64,000 nt of DNA from Alviniconcha marisindica (GCA_018857735.1 JABMCL010001987.1:241001-305000), one strand, 5' to 3'. Positions 49,371-61,842 are shown, counted from the stretch's first letter. Made by a program: numbers and translations. The notes: generated by a model from the sequence alone, not told the origin.

Positions 49371-49421
49371 TCTCAGAGCATAATAATGGCCTAAGATTCA
49401 CATTTGCTCAAAGGTCTTTAC

Positions 49422-49604
49422 CTCCTGAGTCCGGTGCAGTCGTTGTTTCATTAGTTGGAGCTGCAGTAGTTTCATTAGTTGGAGCTGCAGTAGTTTCATT
49501 AGTTGGAGCTGCAGTAGTTGTAGTTACTATATCTACAATAGTTGTTGGAGCTGCAGTAGTTTCATCAGTTACAGGTTCAGTCGTGGTAGTGTTTGATTCG
49601 ACGC
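49422..49604 (-). CDS. Candidate secreted Thr/Ala/Pro-rich protein, exon 2
   Basis: On the - strand, acceptor TTTTTGATTGCAG/GCGTC and donor GGAG/GTAAAG bound 183 nt, phase 1 at both ends. The reading is GVESNTTTTEPVTDE, then a repeated TTAAPTNE motif (three copies), ending TTTAPDSG. Such Thr-rich repeats carry O-glycans in mucin-like proteins, and TNE gives Asn sites in some repeats. The phase joins that of the signal-peptide exon at 53455-53512. The following exon is not found to the left, where repeats take over. A chance frame is possible, but splice sites, phase and composition agree. Confidence 0.55.
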
Positions 49605-50008
49605 CTGCAATCAAAAACATCTCCGTCATCATCATTATCACCATAATCATTTTGTTTTTGTTGCCGTTGATTTGTTTTCTTTTATTTTGTAGCAAACACA
49701 AACAAAACAACAACAACAAAAGTCAGTAAAACGAATTTTCCTCGTTATTGTTATTATTAGTTGTTTGTTTGAATTGTCGTTGTTATTGCTAGTGGTGGTA
49801 TGTTGTTGTTGTTGTTGCTAGTGGTGGTATGTTGTTGTTGTTGTTGCTAGTGGTGGTATGTAATTGTTGTTGTTGCTCTTATTATTTTTATTGTTGGTAG
49901 TGGTATTTTGTTGTTGTCGCTATTGTTGTTGTTTTTCGAGCGTGCGTGCGTGCGTGCGTGCGTGTGTGTGTTTCTGAGGCGCAGGTTCGCTGCGTAGCTG
50001 AGTGCGTT

Positions 50009-50258
50009 CTGAATTCTCTCTCTCCCTCCCCCTCTCTCTCCCTCTCTCTCTCTCTCCCTCCCTCTCCCTCCCTCTCTCTCTCTCTCTGTGTCTCTGTCTC
50101 TCTCTGTCTGTCTCTCTCCCTCCCACTCTCTCTCTCCCCCTCTCTCTCTCTGTCTCTTTCTGTCTCTCCCTCCCTCCCTCCCTCTCCCTCCCCCCCTCTT
50201 TCTCTCTCCCCCTCTCTCTCTCTCTGTCTGTCTGTCTGTCTGTCTGTCTGTCCGCCTG

Positions 50259-50290
<32 letters not shown>

Positions 50291-50318
50291 AATCTCCCCA
50301 CACACTCTCTCTCTCTCA
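50009..50318 (+). repeat. (CT)/(CTGT) microsatellite tract
   Basis: About 300 bp of CTCTCTC blocks and CTGTCTGT runs (50224-50290). It directly joins the LINE fragment that begins at 50319. Bases 49740-49960 hold GTTGTTGTT-type runs with GCTAGTGGTGGTATGT repeated three times. Confidence 0.95.
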
Positions 50319-51155
50319 GCCTGAAGCAGGGCGAAGTGTGTAGTCCGGTTTCGTTTTCTCTGTTTATTAACGAGCTAGCCAGAGAAATTGTCAGACGAAA
50401 AATATTTTGATGTCTAACTCAGTATGTGGGTTGCAAACCCAGTTGAATATTTTTCATGAAACGGCAAATACACCTTTTTGCATTAAAGAGATTTTTGAAT
50501 GTTAGCAGCCGAACTCCAATTGTTGTGTATGGTGAAACTGGGCAGTACCCTCTCTTTATCAACCTTTTCGAAAAATCTGTAAAGTACTGGTTACGTATAT
50601 TTAAGATGCCCGAACATCGTTTCCCATACAAGTCCTACAAAATTCTACTTTACCTACACGAACAAAATCGAAAAACTTGGGCCTCATCAGTATTTTTTCT
50701 GTTATATAAATATGGTTTTAACCATGTACTGAAAAACCAGGATATTGGAGATGAGAAAACATTCCCGAAAGAATTTAAAAACAGACTTATTAACTGAATA
50801 CAAACAAGAGTGGTCTGATTCCATAGCTACTAATAAAAAATATCTTTTGTACAACCCGTTTAAATCAAGCTTGACTGTGTCACCATTTCTGCTCGATTTA
50901 AAACACATAAAAGCAAGAAATTATTTGCTGAGAATAAGATTAGGTGTTTCACATATATATACCTTGCAATTATGTCAGATGTTCATCATTTTTTTAACTG
51001 TCAATGTTGTTTGCTTCTGAAAACAAGTATCTCCAAATCCGACTTGCTACCTTTCTACACAAGGCTTTTGGTGTACGCAATGCTATTTTGTATGGACAGG
51101 TGTTGTACCTGTGACGTTGACCTAAAGTTGCTTGACTGTCATCGTCACCACAACT
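50319..51155 (+). pseudogene. LINE fragment, same family as 57656-60168
   Basis: Starts LKQGEVCSPVSFSLFINEL, the RT block after the FADD-preceding region, then jumps to LFALKRFLNVSSRTP, VYGETGQYPLFINLFEKSVKYWLR and YKILLYLHEQNRKTWA. These match the C-terminal half of the LINE on the - strand further right. A large internal deletion and several frame changes make it dead. Confidence 0.85.
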
Positions 51156-51467
51156 GACATGGGCCCTTAGCCTTTTTCAATAAACCATTCAGACTCATAC
51201 CCCCCCTCCCCCCCTCTCTCTCTGACGACGGGGTACTGGCCATGGGACAGCCAGCCAACTGTCGGGTGCAAAACTAGTCTGACCGGGAGGGAAGGAAAGC
51301 GCAGTTGAGTATTTTGGTTGCTTGAGCAGTGAGTATATAAATGATGTATAGAACTGAGTGTATGCATGTTGGTCTGCAGGTGTTTAGTCCATACCGTATA
51401 TACATATATTCTACCACTATCAGACCATCTATGTAGCTATTCATCTATCTATGTATCTGTATCTCAG

Positions 51468-51552
<85 letters not shown>

Positions 51553-51690
51553 GTACGGAATACGGAATACGGAATACGGAAATTGTATTCAATAAGGCCA
51601 TAGCCCCATTTCTAAGCTACGACACGCCGGTACATACATGGAATAAATGAAGAAAGACATCAAACATGATATGAGACAGGCGTGAGTGTT
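51156..51690. other. Nothing recognised, with a GA microsatellite
   Basis: (GA)n at 51474-51553, followed by four tandem ATACGGA units (ACGGAATACGGA near 51556-51580). No gene seen. Confidence 0.7.
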
Positions 51691-52200
51691 TGCTGCTTAA
51701 CGTCCACGGAGGCAAGCAGCCTATTAGGGACGGGGACGAGTGGGAAAAGGGGGAAAGAAGAGTGAAACCTCGAAACAGACGCCAACCCGGAAGACCAAGG
51801 CTGCCGTGGACCGCCGCCAGAACAACAGGATGTTAAGGCAGTGTCCGTCCGGCATTGCGCAGCGACCACCGCACCACGCAATTGCTGTCCCAACTGCTAT
51901 GCAGAACAGAGTCACAAAGACAATGTCCGTAGCTCCGCCGTTGGGAAACAACTGAAGCAAAAGAAGTCCAACTCTCTCTGTATAGCCCAGCACCACCTCC
52001 CTGCTCTTGATCTCTTGTGGGCTAGCTTCTTCGTGAGAGTCCAGCTCACCTCCTTCCTTTTGATCTCGCCTGGACTCTTTATTAGGAGACAGGCGGGAAT
52101 GGGGGTGGATATATAGGGCTTTGAAATCAGCAGCAGCAAACATTATTTGGTGGGCAAATGCGTGAAGAACGGGAAACACCATCAGGTAGATCGTTGCAGG
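51690..52200. other. SINE-tail fragment and unassigned sequence
   Basis: Bases 51690-51735 (GCTTAACGTCCACGGAGG, TATTAGGGACGGGGA) are a SINE tail. On the - strand 52236-51724 is open for 170 codons with a hydrophobic stretch (TDIVFVTLFCIAVGTAIAW), but I recognise no family and its codon pattern is unremarkable. Confidence 0.4.
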
Positions 52201-52214
52201 CGGATTATAATCAC

Positions 52215-52815
52215 CAAGGTTAACACGCAAGGACAATCAATGAGCGCATAATATATAACATGGAACGTGATTTAAACGTTTCAGTGCCGGCTGGTAATCT
52301 AAGAGCGTCAGGGATTGAGTTCCAAAGAACACTACCAGAATATACTAGGCTGGACTTGAAAAGGTCAGTCCTAGGGATCGGTTTTACTGAGCTTTTCAGA
52401 AAGTAGTTTAATGAAAATTTAGCCATGTGGGACTTTTCCGGATATAATTTTATGTATTAGAAGTCCCTTGTTATGGCTAAGTTTTTATTCGAGTGGAACG
52501 ACGGATAGGAAGTTATAGTCTAAAATCGCTAGAGTTGTAGTTTTGAGAAGAATTACCTTAACCGCTCTCTTAGGTGACCTAGCCAAAGTTTTGAGTATTT
52601 GCACTTGCTGAGTCCCACAGCGTGGATCCGTAGTCGATGAGGAGTTGAATATGGACATCAAAGAATAATGTTTGTGGCACGAATGTTAAATGTTTAATTT
52701 GAAATAGCTGGTAAATTTTCTTGGAAGTACTTTTACATAAAATAGTCGCATGACTGGAACAGGAGTCGTAAATATATATTACCAAGCCTGTTTGCTTGTG
52801 TTGTTTTGGGTCCAT
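52215..52815 (-). pseudogene. LINE 3' fragment (CR1/jockey-like ORF2 C-terminus)
   Basis: QLLIDYGSTLWDSASANT and then, after frame breaks, DLFKSSLVYSGSVLWNSIPD and LRLPAGTETFKSRSMLYIM. The pattern HIQ...DY.STLWD followed by FKSSLVYSGSVLWNSIP is the typical C-terminal part of CR1/jockey-group ORF2 proteins. Decayed; only the 3' end is present. Confidence 0.8.
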
Positions 52816-52883
52816 CTGGACCTAACAGCCTGTCCTTGATCTAGAAACTCAAATAAGCACGACTTTATTACAGATATTATAAG

Positions 52884-52887
<4 letters not shown>

Positions 52888-52978
<91 letters not shown>
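52888..52978. repeat. (GA)n microsatellite
   Basis: About 90 bp of pure GA. Bases 52979-53454 otherwise hold short AACAA runs and no recognised feature. Confidence 0.97.
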
Positions 52979-52981
<3 letters not shown>

Positions 52982-53454
52982 AGGCCATGCAAAATTTTAC
53001 AAAAGAGCGCAGATCTCACAAATCAGGAAAACTAACTGAAGACTAATTCAAGCAATCACACCAAAATGAAATTCCACAATCTGTTCAAGTGTTGTATTGT
53101 AGCTTGAAAAATGGGGTTATCCCGAAAATTGGCATTTTGTGTTTTGTTAAAACAAAACAAAACAATAACAACAACAACAAACAAAAAATGAAAAACAAAC
53201 AAACAAACAAACGAAAACACGTTCTTTTAAAGGTTATAATTATTATGTGTTTGGATCTTGTTTTAGAACGCTAGCAGTCATTCTCGTTTCAGACTCTTTT
53301 TCTCAGAAGAATCCCTCGCGTTCTCCACAAAAACCGTAGATTGAAATACTGAAAAGTCCAATTTAAACAGATTAATCACTTACTAAATCGCTATCAATAT
53401 TATTTCAAAGGCTTTTTTTTCTTTCTTTTTTTTTAAATATTAAAAAAGGTTTAC

Positions 53455-53512
53455 CTTGCAAGAACAGGACAAGGCAGCAAAACCAGAGCATCATCGTTTG
53501 TAGCCCTATCAT
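53455..53512 (-). CDS. Candidate secreted protein, exon 1 (signal peptide)
   Basis: ATG at 53512-53510, then MIGLQTMMLWFCCLVLFLQ plus one base, donor CAAG/GTAAAC. A short N region, a hydrophobic core of about 12 residues (MMLWFCCLVLFL) and, after splicing, GVES form a good signal peptide. The phase 1 ending fits the exon at 49422-49604. The 3.85-kb intron between them holds LINE fragments and GA runs. A TATA box lies about 140 bp upstream. Confidence 0.55.
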
Positions 53513-53647
53513 TCTCTCCGAGCAAAGCAGCAACCAAGCAAAACTTGTGCCAGGTGATTCAACAGGTTGTGATTTGAGAGACGATCAAGCCTAACCCCTT
53601 GACCGGGGATATCACTGCCTCAGACAGCCGTTCCCAAGTCCTGTCGG

Positions 53648-53656
53648 ACTTTATAG
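53648..53656 (-). promoter_or_regulatory. TATA box of the candidate secreted gene
   Basis: CTATAAAGT on the - strand, about 140 bp before the ATG at 53512. An inverted CCAAT box (ATTGG on the - strand, + strand 53703-53707) is about 50 bp further upstream. This predicts transcription starting near 53620 and a leader of about 110 nt. Confidence 0.5.
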
Positions 53657-53709
53657 GCTCCTTCGGTCAAGGTTGCAGCAACTAGTCTCTAAGGGTAACG
53701 AACCAATCA

Positions 53710-54230
53710 ACATAGAGCAGTCTGTATAAAGAGCTGTCTGTACAGTTCGGGTCGGAGATCTATTACGCTTGGATACGAGTGTTTATGCGTCCGATTGCTG
53801 TCAGGGAGTAACAATAAAAAACAGCCCAACATGTGCGCACTATTCTTGCATAGGTTTCGTAACAAATGTGTGTTTTGGGCGCGCGTGCGTGTTTGTTTGT
53901 TTGTGTGTGTGTGTGTGTGTGTGTATTTTATTTCTGTGGGGAGGGGGTAGGGGTTGGAGGGGCGGAGGGGGTCGGGTGACATTACATTCCGACCGCGTGA
54001 CTTCGTTCAACCCGGAACGATTGTGTAAGACCTACCAGCAGGTGTTAGTCACCTTTAACACGACGACCGCATTCGGTCATCCGAACTATTTTCAATACCT
54101 GCACGAGCATTATACTGTTGGTAGCACCGACTGAGCGGATGTATCAGAATTCAGTGCATGGATCTCACATTCACGTTGCGATTTTGTCTGAAACTATGGA
54201 CGTATATAATAAAATATTTAATATTGCAGG
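53710..54230. other. Nothing recognised
   Basis: Contains a GT run (53898-53923) and a G-rich stretch (53937-53978). No conserved coding content on either strand. Confidence 0.5.
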
Positions 54231-54745
54231 CCATTAAAATGTTGATTGTGTTTAAGCTGTTGATATACTATACTTTTGGCAAAACAGTACAGTTCTCTAT
54301 CACATTTCAAAACTTGTCTTAAAAATGTTTCTCTTTACTTGTGCCTACTGTGAACCATACGCTACCCCTCGCCCCCCCCCCCCCCCCCCCCCCCCGTGTG
54401 TATGTGTGTGTGTCTGTATTATTATTAAAGAACTATCCTTCGCAGGCTACATTTTTCGTGTGCTTGGAACAGGTTAAAGGAACACAATCCGGAGTACAGT
54501 TTTTGCGTCTGAACGGCCGTTGATTTTATATCGATTTTATAAGGTGATAGGCTAACTAAGGAAGCAGATTTCATGGTACCAGGGGGACAAAACTGAAACA
54601 TAAATGATTTTACATCAGGTTAAAAAAGTGTGCATGTTTGATGTTTTCATTGTGATGTTCATTCTTGTTTTGAATTGTGAAGTGCTTTGAGCAAGTCTCG
54701 TTGGATTAGGCGCTATGTAAGTGTTATGCATTATTATTATATTGA
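54231..54745 (+). repeat. Dispersed repeat DR-B, copy 2
   Basis: CCATTAAAATGTTGATTGTG to GGTACCAGGGGGACAAAACT, as at 35061-35613, with a shorter GT run. It ends GGATTAGGCGCTATGTAAGT and ATTATTATTAT, a tail common to several dispersed repeats. Confidence 0.88.
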
Positions 54746-56090
54746 CATCAGAGTTATATGGCCTGACAACATCTCTGCATCTACTCTAAAGAACTGTGAT
54801 GAACAACTCGCCCCTGTCTTCTGTGACATATTTAACCAGTCTGCAAAGTTCCAACTTGCTTCAAAATGTCAACCATCATTCCTGTCCCCAAGAAACCCCA
54901 AATAAAATCACTAAATGACTACCGACCCGTTGCTCTGACATCCATCGCAATGAAAGTTTTTGAACGCCTTGTTCTGCGCTACCTGACATCTGCTACCGAC
55001 TCTCTACTTGACCCCTTTCACTTCGCCTACAGAGCCAACAGGTCGGTGGAAGATGCAGTGTCTCTGGGCCTTCATCACATCCTGGAACATCTGGATTCTC
55101 CCAACACCTACGCCCGCATACTCTTCATTGGTTACAGCTCTGCGTTTAATACTGTCATTCCTGTCAAGCTCTTCAACAAACTCGGACAGCTCAGCATCAA
55201 CTCCCGGATGTGCCAGTGGATCCTCAACTTCCTCCTGGACAGACCTCAGGTGGTCAAGGTCAACACCCTTCTGTCACAGCCCCTGATCCTGAGCACTGGT
55301 GCACCTCAAGGGTGTGTGCTCTCTCCACTTCTCTACTTCCTTTTCACAAATGACTGCAGATCTAACAACAACAGTACACTTGTATTCAAGTTTGTTCAGA
55401 TGACACTACCACAGAAGGCCTGATCACCAACACAGACGAGACAGTCTATCGCGGTGAAGTTGATCGGTTGGTTGACTGGTGTGGGGACAACAACCTGGAG
55501 CTCAATGTGTCGAAAACAAAAGAGACGGTGATTGACTTCAGAAGGAAGAAGACACCTACTACACCATTGGTCATTAAAGGCCAAACTGTGGAGATGGTAG
55601 ACTCCTTTCGGTTCTTAGACACTACAATCAACAAACACCTGAAATGGGAGGACAACATAACATCAATCGCCAAGAAAGCCCAACAACGGCTGTTCTTCTT
55701 TCGCCAACTGAGGAAGTTTGGAGTCAGCAGGAAGATCCTCATTCAGTTCTATCGGGCAGTTATTGAGTGTGCTGACATTCTCAATCACTGTTTGGTATGG
55801 CAGTGCCAGTGTTCATGACCAAAAAAAAATTTGATGGCATTGTCAGGGTTGCATCAAAACTCAGGGGTTGTGAACTGCCATCACTGGAGTCTATCTACAT
55901 CACCCGTACCCAGCGCAAAGTAAGATGCATCACCTCCGATCAACATCATCCTGCTCATCACCTTCTCCAATGTCTCCCATCTGGGAGGCGTTTCAGGACT
56001 ATCAAAACGAAAACTTCTCGCTTCAAAAACAGTTTCTACCCCAAAGCAGTCCAGATTATGCCACGAGTACCCTCAACCACCACACAATGA
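54746..56090 (+). pseudogene. LINE reverse transcriptase, Rex1/L2/CR1-like, dead
   Basis: [100 protein letters not shown] and LPSGRRFRTIKTKTSRFKNS appear in the order typical of these families. The first catalytic Asp is Gly here (GYSSAFNT for DxSSAFNT). A one-base frameshift lies just at the second catalytic box near 55400 (DDTTTEGLI continues in another frame). A further break is near 55820. Confidence 0.92.
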
Positions 56091-56349
56091 TATTCTGACT
56101 GACCATGTGCAAGCTGACCATTAGCAGCTCTATCTGTGCCAGCAAATCTGTTTATATTGTTATTGGTAACTTGACTAGTACTTAGTTACTTTGAGTTTAC
56201 TCTTATCTAGTCCTATTTTATTATTTCTACTTTTTAAACTGTATAATTACATTTTTTTTTTAAATAACGCTAGTAGTGGTAATGGTTAAAAGTTTAGCAA
56301 TAACAGCATGGCTGCTTTTCCTGCTAAGTAAAATTTAGGTAACTACTTA
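56091..56349. other. LINE 3' flank, nothing else seen
   Basis: AT-rich, with GCTAGTAGTGG near 56270 foreshadowing the minisatellite core TAGTAGTAG. Confidence 0.4.
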
Positions 56350-57015
56350 ATATAACATCTAGTAGTACAATATTTAAAGACCACACCTAGTAGTAGTACA
56401 CTGTCTAAAGACCACACCTTGTAGTAGTACACTGTCTGAAGACCACACCTAGTAGTAGTATACTGTCTAAAGACCACACCTAGTAGTACAGTGTCTAAAG
56501 ACCACACCTAGTAGTAGTACACTGTCTAAAGACCGCACCTAGTAGTAGTACACTGTCTGAAGATCACATCTAGGAGTAGTACACTGTCTAAAGACCACAC
56601 GTAGTAGTACATTGTCTGAAGACCACATCTAGGAGTAGTACACTGGCTAAAGACCACACCTAGTAGCAGGACACTGTCTGAAGACCACACCTAGTAGTAG
56701 TATACTGTCTAAAGACCACACCTAGTAGTACAGCGTCTAAAGACCACACCCAGTAGTACAGTGTCTAAAGACCACACCTAGTAGTAGTGCACTGTCTAAA
56801 GACCACACCTATTAGTAGTACACTGTCTAAAGACCACACCTTGTAGTAGTACATTGTCTGAAGACCACATCTAGGAGTAGTACACTGTCTAAAGACCCCA
56901 TCTAGGAGTAGTACACTGTCTGAAGACCACACCTTGTAGTAGTGCACCGTCTAAAGACCACACCTAGTAGTAGTACACTGTCTAAAGACCACACCTTGTA
57001 GCAGTACACTGTCGA
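56350..57015. repeat. 31-bp minisatellite, about 21 copies
   Basis: Unit AGTAGTAGTACACTGTCTAA and AGACCACACCT, with three-base length variants (AGTAGTACA, AGTAGTAGTACA) and TAGGAGTAG variants. Confidence 0.95.
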
Positions 57016-57301
57016 AAGCAGAGCGAGTGTCCACACCGGTAGATGCACTGGTAATTCACTAATTGTAATGCGCAATTTAGGGGGCCATGGGAAATGAATT
57101 AGTGCGCGCGTGTGTTTCCTTAATAGTGTGTGTGGGTGTAGGTGTGGGTGTGAGGTTGTCATATGTGTATGAAGGTTCTGTTTGTGGAAATGTATGGAAA
57201 TGTGTGTACAGCGCAGTGAGTTTAACTCGTGTTAGAGAATGGCGCTTGATAAGAATGTTCTATTATTATAATTATTTCTTTCTATACTAATGTAGCTTAG
57301 A
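57016..57301. other. Repeat tail, otherwise unassigned
   Basis: GGCGCTTGATAAGAATGTTC and TATTATTATAATTATT near 57240-57275 resemble the A/T-rich tail of dispersed repeats. GTGTGTGG runs at 57125-57155. Confidence 0.4.
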
Positions 57302-57424
57302 CATGATTAATACTGCCTGGAATAGTTATGCCTACTTTCAGCCTATCCCAAGAGAACGCACGCACACACATACATACACTGACACACACACACGCACACA
57401 CATACACACACACACACACATGCA

Positions 57425-57487
<63 letters not shown>

Positions 57488-57543
57488 ACATGCACGCACA
57501 TATACACACACATACACACACGCGCGCGCGCTCGCGCACGCAC

Positions 57544-57634
<91 letters not shown>

Positions 57635-57655
57635 AGACAAGACAAGACAAGACAA
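57302..57655. repeat. DR2 start with CA, CG and GA runs, left direct repeat
   Basis: GATTAATACTGCCTGGAATA, then GAACGCACGCACACACATAC, CA runs, CGCGCGCTCGCGCACGCACG and a GA run (57547-57631). The part from GAACGCACGC to the GA run is repeated at 60170-60430. Confidence 0.93.
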
Positions 57656-57730
57656 GACAAGACAAGATTATTTTATTGTTAGGCCTCCGGCCCATTACAA
57701 CAGGAGTGAACATTCAGGCAATTCGAATTC

Positions 57731-58576
57731 TCATGGATCCAATGACGGACTTAAACTCAGTTTTCTAGTGCTTAAAGCTTTAAAAACGAAGGTGGATAAT
57801 TTCTCTATGCTAGCTAATAATAAGGAAAATTTAAACATGGATGGTTGTCTATGGTACTTTGGTGGAATAAGTTCATCCCTCAAGGCTATATACTTTGGAC
57901 ATATTAATAAAAAATGTACTTCTGTTTCTGGCGTATTACAGAATGGACAATTTATATCTCTGTCGCGAGCAAAGGATCTATACTGTAGGTAATGACATTT
58001 TAATGCAGACATTCCAATTCTGAATCTAGTAAATACTCTCCGCAAGCTTATGTTGTTAAGAGTTCGAAGATACTGACTGAGTACTAATGACTGATTGAAA
58101 TTAGAGTATACGTTATAAAAATCGTGTGAACCTAGAGCAGCATGCCAGTCTTGTTTAAAGCAATCTATAAGCCTCAACTTAAACTCGTTAATGAACAAGT
58201 TTACATTACCAACACCTTGCATTTCCCAAACCACACCAAAGCCAAATTTGTATAAAACATTTCGAACTTTGCAAGCCCATGTAGTATAGTTCTGTCTTTG
58301 AAGATTTAATAACATATTATAAGCCTTTCTGGGGTACCTTCTGTCATCCATACACGTCAGGCGCAGCCAAAACTTTATACATCTGGCATACGTGTTTACA
58401 AAAAGGGGGTGTCTGCCCGTTTCGCCATATATTAAATGTCTGGGAGACTTTGGGTTGACACCCAAGAACCTTTTCAAAGCTAATAAATGTACTCTTTCGA
58501 TACTTTCCTGGTTATCTGACAGTCCCCATACTTCGGAACCATAAGTCAAAATAGGTTGTATCTGGCAATCAAACAT
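57731..58576 (-). pseudogene. LINE ORF2 C-terminal part (after the nonsense codon)
   Basis: QPILTYGSEVWGLSDNQESI, LALKRFLGVNPKSP, YGETGRHPLFVNTYARC, then the Cys/His cluster CPFCNTPETEVHFLLICPKY near the end. In frame with the RT part and separated from it only by a TAA at 58577-58579. Confidence 0.9.
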
Positions 58577-60168
58577 TTAAAAAAAGATTTCTGGTGAATG
58601 CTCACCAATGGACCATAAAAGTTTCATAATTGCTAGCATTCCCTTTCTGGCTCGATCTGCAAGGTCGTTTAGAGTAGGTGAGAACGTGAGCCTTGTGGTA
58701 AAGTAGACTCCCAGGTACTTGTACATGTTTACAACTTCAAGTTCCTCGTTACCAAAGCACCAGTTTTCATTCAGAGCAAGATGACCCCCATTCCTGAAAA
58801 CAACTATGTTAGACTTGTCCAAATTTACAATCAAATCGAGACGCTTGGCAGTGTTAAAGAGAACATTCAGTTGAGTCTGAAGACCAAAGACACTATCAGA
58901 CAACAAAACGACGTCGTCAGCAAATAACAAAATCAGCAATTCAATCAAATCAGGAGCTAACTGGATGCCATGCTTGCCACTTTCAATGATGTCCTTCGTC
59001 AGTTCGTTAATAAACAACGAAAAAAGAACTGGTGAACACACTTCACCCTGCTTCAAACCGCGAGGACATAAGAATACATCGGTTAACTCCCCCCCAGCAC
59101 GAACTCGAGCCTTGACAATGGCATACATACTTTGTAGTGCAATCGCGATTTTGCCTCTAAGGCCGTTTCTGTGCAGTACAGTCCACAATTTTGTTCTGCA
59201 TATCGTGTCAAAAGCTTTACGAAAATCAATAAAGGCCACATACAGTTTTCTGTGCCTCAATAGCTGTTTCTGGACTAACGCTAAAAGAGTAAAAATATGG
59301 TCAAAAGTACTACGTTCTTGCCTAAAACCGGCCTGTTCTTCTCCAATTATCTCATTATCATCTATCCAGTTGGTAATCCGCTTATTCAACACAAAACTAT
59401 ACAGTTTACTGCATATGTTGAGCAAGGATATACCCCTGTAATTATCCGGTACGTTTGTGTCCCCTTTCTTATGTAACGGATGTAAGATTGCCAACGACCA
59501 TTCGTCAGGAAATAAACCATGATCAAAGATGAAATTGAAGAACTTAACTAGAAATGGCAAAATGTGTACTGTGCTATTCTTATAAAACTCTCCGATAAGT
59601 CCATCAGGACCAGCAGCTTTTTGATCTTTTAATGCCCTTATTGCCGTTTTGATTTCATCTACGGTGATAGGCTGATTCAAGATCTCACAGTTCATTTCGT
59701 TATTAGCAAATGCAGCATCCCCTGAGTCTTCAGGAGTTGGTTCAGATTCACTCAGTGGAGAATTAAATATGCTACTGAAATAATTATACCATTCTTCACT
59801 TGTTATAGCAGAATGTCCGCCAGAATTAGGGCGCACCGAACAAACAGTGTCCCAAAACCTCTTGGGGTCTTTTATGTGAGCCTGCAAAGAATGAAGAATA
59901 TGATTTTTGTGGGACTTTTTCTTCTGTCTCAACAGTTCTTTGTATTCTCTTCTTTTTTGTGAATAATTAAGCCTGTCTTTGTCACAATTAGACTTACAAA
60001 ACCTCCGCAATCGCTGTCTAAGAATTTTTCTACTTTCCCTGCATTCTAGGTCAAACCAAGTTTGTATTTTTTCACTCCCAATAAATATTATTTTCTTCAT
60101 ACAGTCGCCAGCATATTCAAAACATTCGTTAAATTTGGAAAGAGCTTGGTTGATATCACAATCTATCA
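58577..60168 (-). pseudogene. LINE ORF2 reverse transcriptase part
   Basis: TWFDLECRESRKILRQRLRR linker, AAGPDGLIGEFYKN, NYRGISLLNICSKLYSFVL, GFRQERSTFDHIFTL, FIDFRKAFDTI (first catalytic Asp), GLKQGEVCSPVLFSLFINEL, LLFADDVVLLSD (catalytic pair, about 58913-58924) and YLGVYFT. Stops at a TAA. The frame runs on past 60168 into CA repeats, which code for nothing. Clade not assigned with certainty; it belongs to the large jockey/CR1/I assemblage. Confidence 0.92.
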
Positions 60169-60837
<669 letters not shown>

Positions 60838-61810
60838 TGTTCTGGTCTTTGGAGTAGTGCCTGTACATTACCCGTTTGACTCTGACAGCCTCCTCGCATT
60901 CTTTGTTCCACCAAGGGTTGCTATTCGACCGTGACAGCCCACCACCGGTCATCGGTATAGCTTCCCTGGCGGCTTCAAGAATGGAGGAGACTATTCGTCG
61001 GTTCACTTCGTCGAGGTCAGCATCGCCTACGTTTATCTCTGCGGTTCCCAGAAGACTCCTGAACAAGTCCCAGTTGGCCAGGTCGTAGTTGTACTTGCTG
61101 GTGGTAGCAGGAGTCTCCTTCTCTGCTGAGAAAACGAAGCTGACTGTGATGGGCAGGTGGTCGGACGACAAAGAATCCGCACCTACTTCCCACTCCGCAC
61201 CGCTGGCTGTGTCGGAGTCACGAGGGTCAGGTCGATAGCCGACGGCCTCTGATCCGAGCGGTCAGGTATGCGGGTGAAAGATCCATCGTTCAACACGATG
61301 AAGTCACTGTTGTCTATCTGGGCGGTGAGTGAGGGCGATGAGGACTCGTAATCCCGCTCCCAGCTCCTGTCCCGGACGTTGAAGTCTCCAGTGACCAGGC
61401 ATCTGCCTTTGCCTCCGAGCTCAGTCAGCCAGTCGAAACTGGTACATGACTGGGGGTGTAGCAGTTCACAATCATGAAATCCAACTGCCCTTGAACACGA
61501 ACCCTCACTCCGCAGGTATACCCGTTGGGAGGACCTGTGATGTTCGGTTCGTTGCTAAAGAGGACGTTGTGTCTGATGTATATGCAGACCATGACCTTGT
61601 CACTCGGAGAGACCGAACCGACGACTGGCGGGTAGTAATACCCTTCCAGTCTGGGTAGGCTACCCGGTGGGCAAGCCAGGGACTGCAAACACACGACTTC
61701 AAACTGATGTCTTGACACGTGTTGTACAAGTTGATCAAGGTTGGTTTTGATGGAACGGCAATTCCACTGACAAACCGTGAATCTGTTGAACGTGATGTTA
61801 GAAGGCAGGG
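60838..61810 (-). pseudogene. LINE endonuclease domain, second copy
   Basis: VVCLQS, IVNCYTP, CLVTGDFNVRDRSWE and RPSAIDLTLVTPD as in the first copy; here SSDHLPITVSFVFSAEKE (the catalytic Asp/His end) and NPWWNKECEEAVRVKRVMYR are readable. One-base changes near 61203 and 61450 break the frame. The RT that should follow is absent. Confidence 0.87.
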
Positions 61811-61842
61811 TTAAAACACAGTTGTTTGCGCTTATGAATCCA

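Larger units (their letters stand above)
57633..60168 (-). mobile_element. Non-LTR retrotransposon, 5' truncated, nearly open
   Basis: The 3' end is at the left: AATAAAATAATC followed by a TTGTC microsatellite tail (57633-57667). One long ORF2 frame is read to 60168, where it abuts CA-rich sequence; the endonuclease and ORF1 are missing, so it is 5' truncated. Only one nonsense codon (58577-58579) interrupts 850 codons, which suggests a young copy. It is flanked by about 270-bp direct repeats of DR2 sequence. Confidence 0.9.

Noticed and set aside
51724..52236. 170-codon - strand frame with a hydrophobic stretch
   Set aside because: No recognised family, it overlaps a SINE tail and is next to LINE debris; too weak to call a gene.
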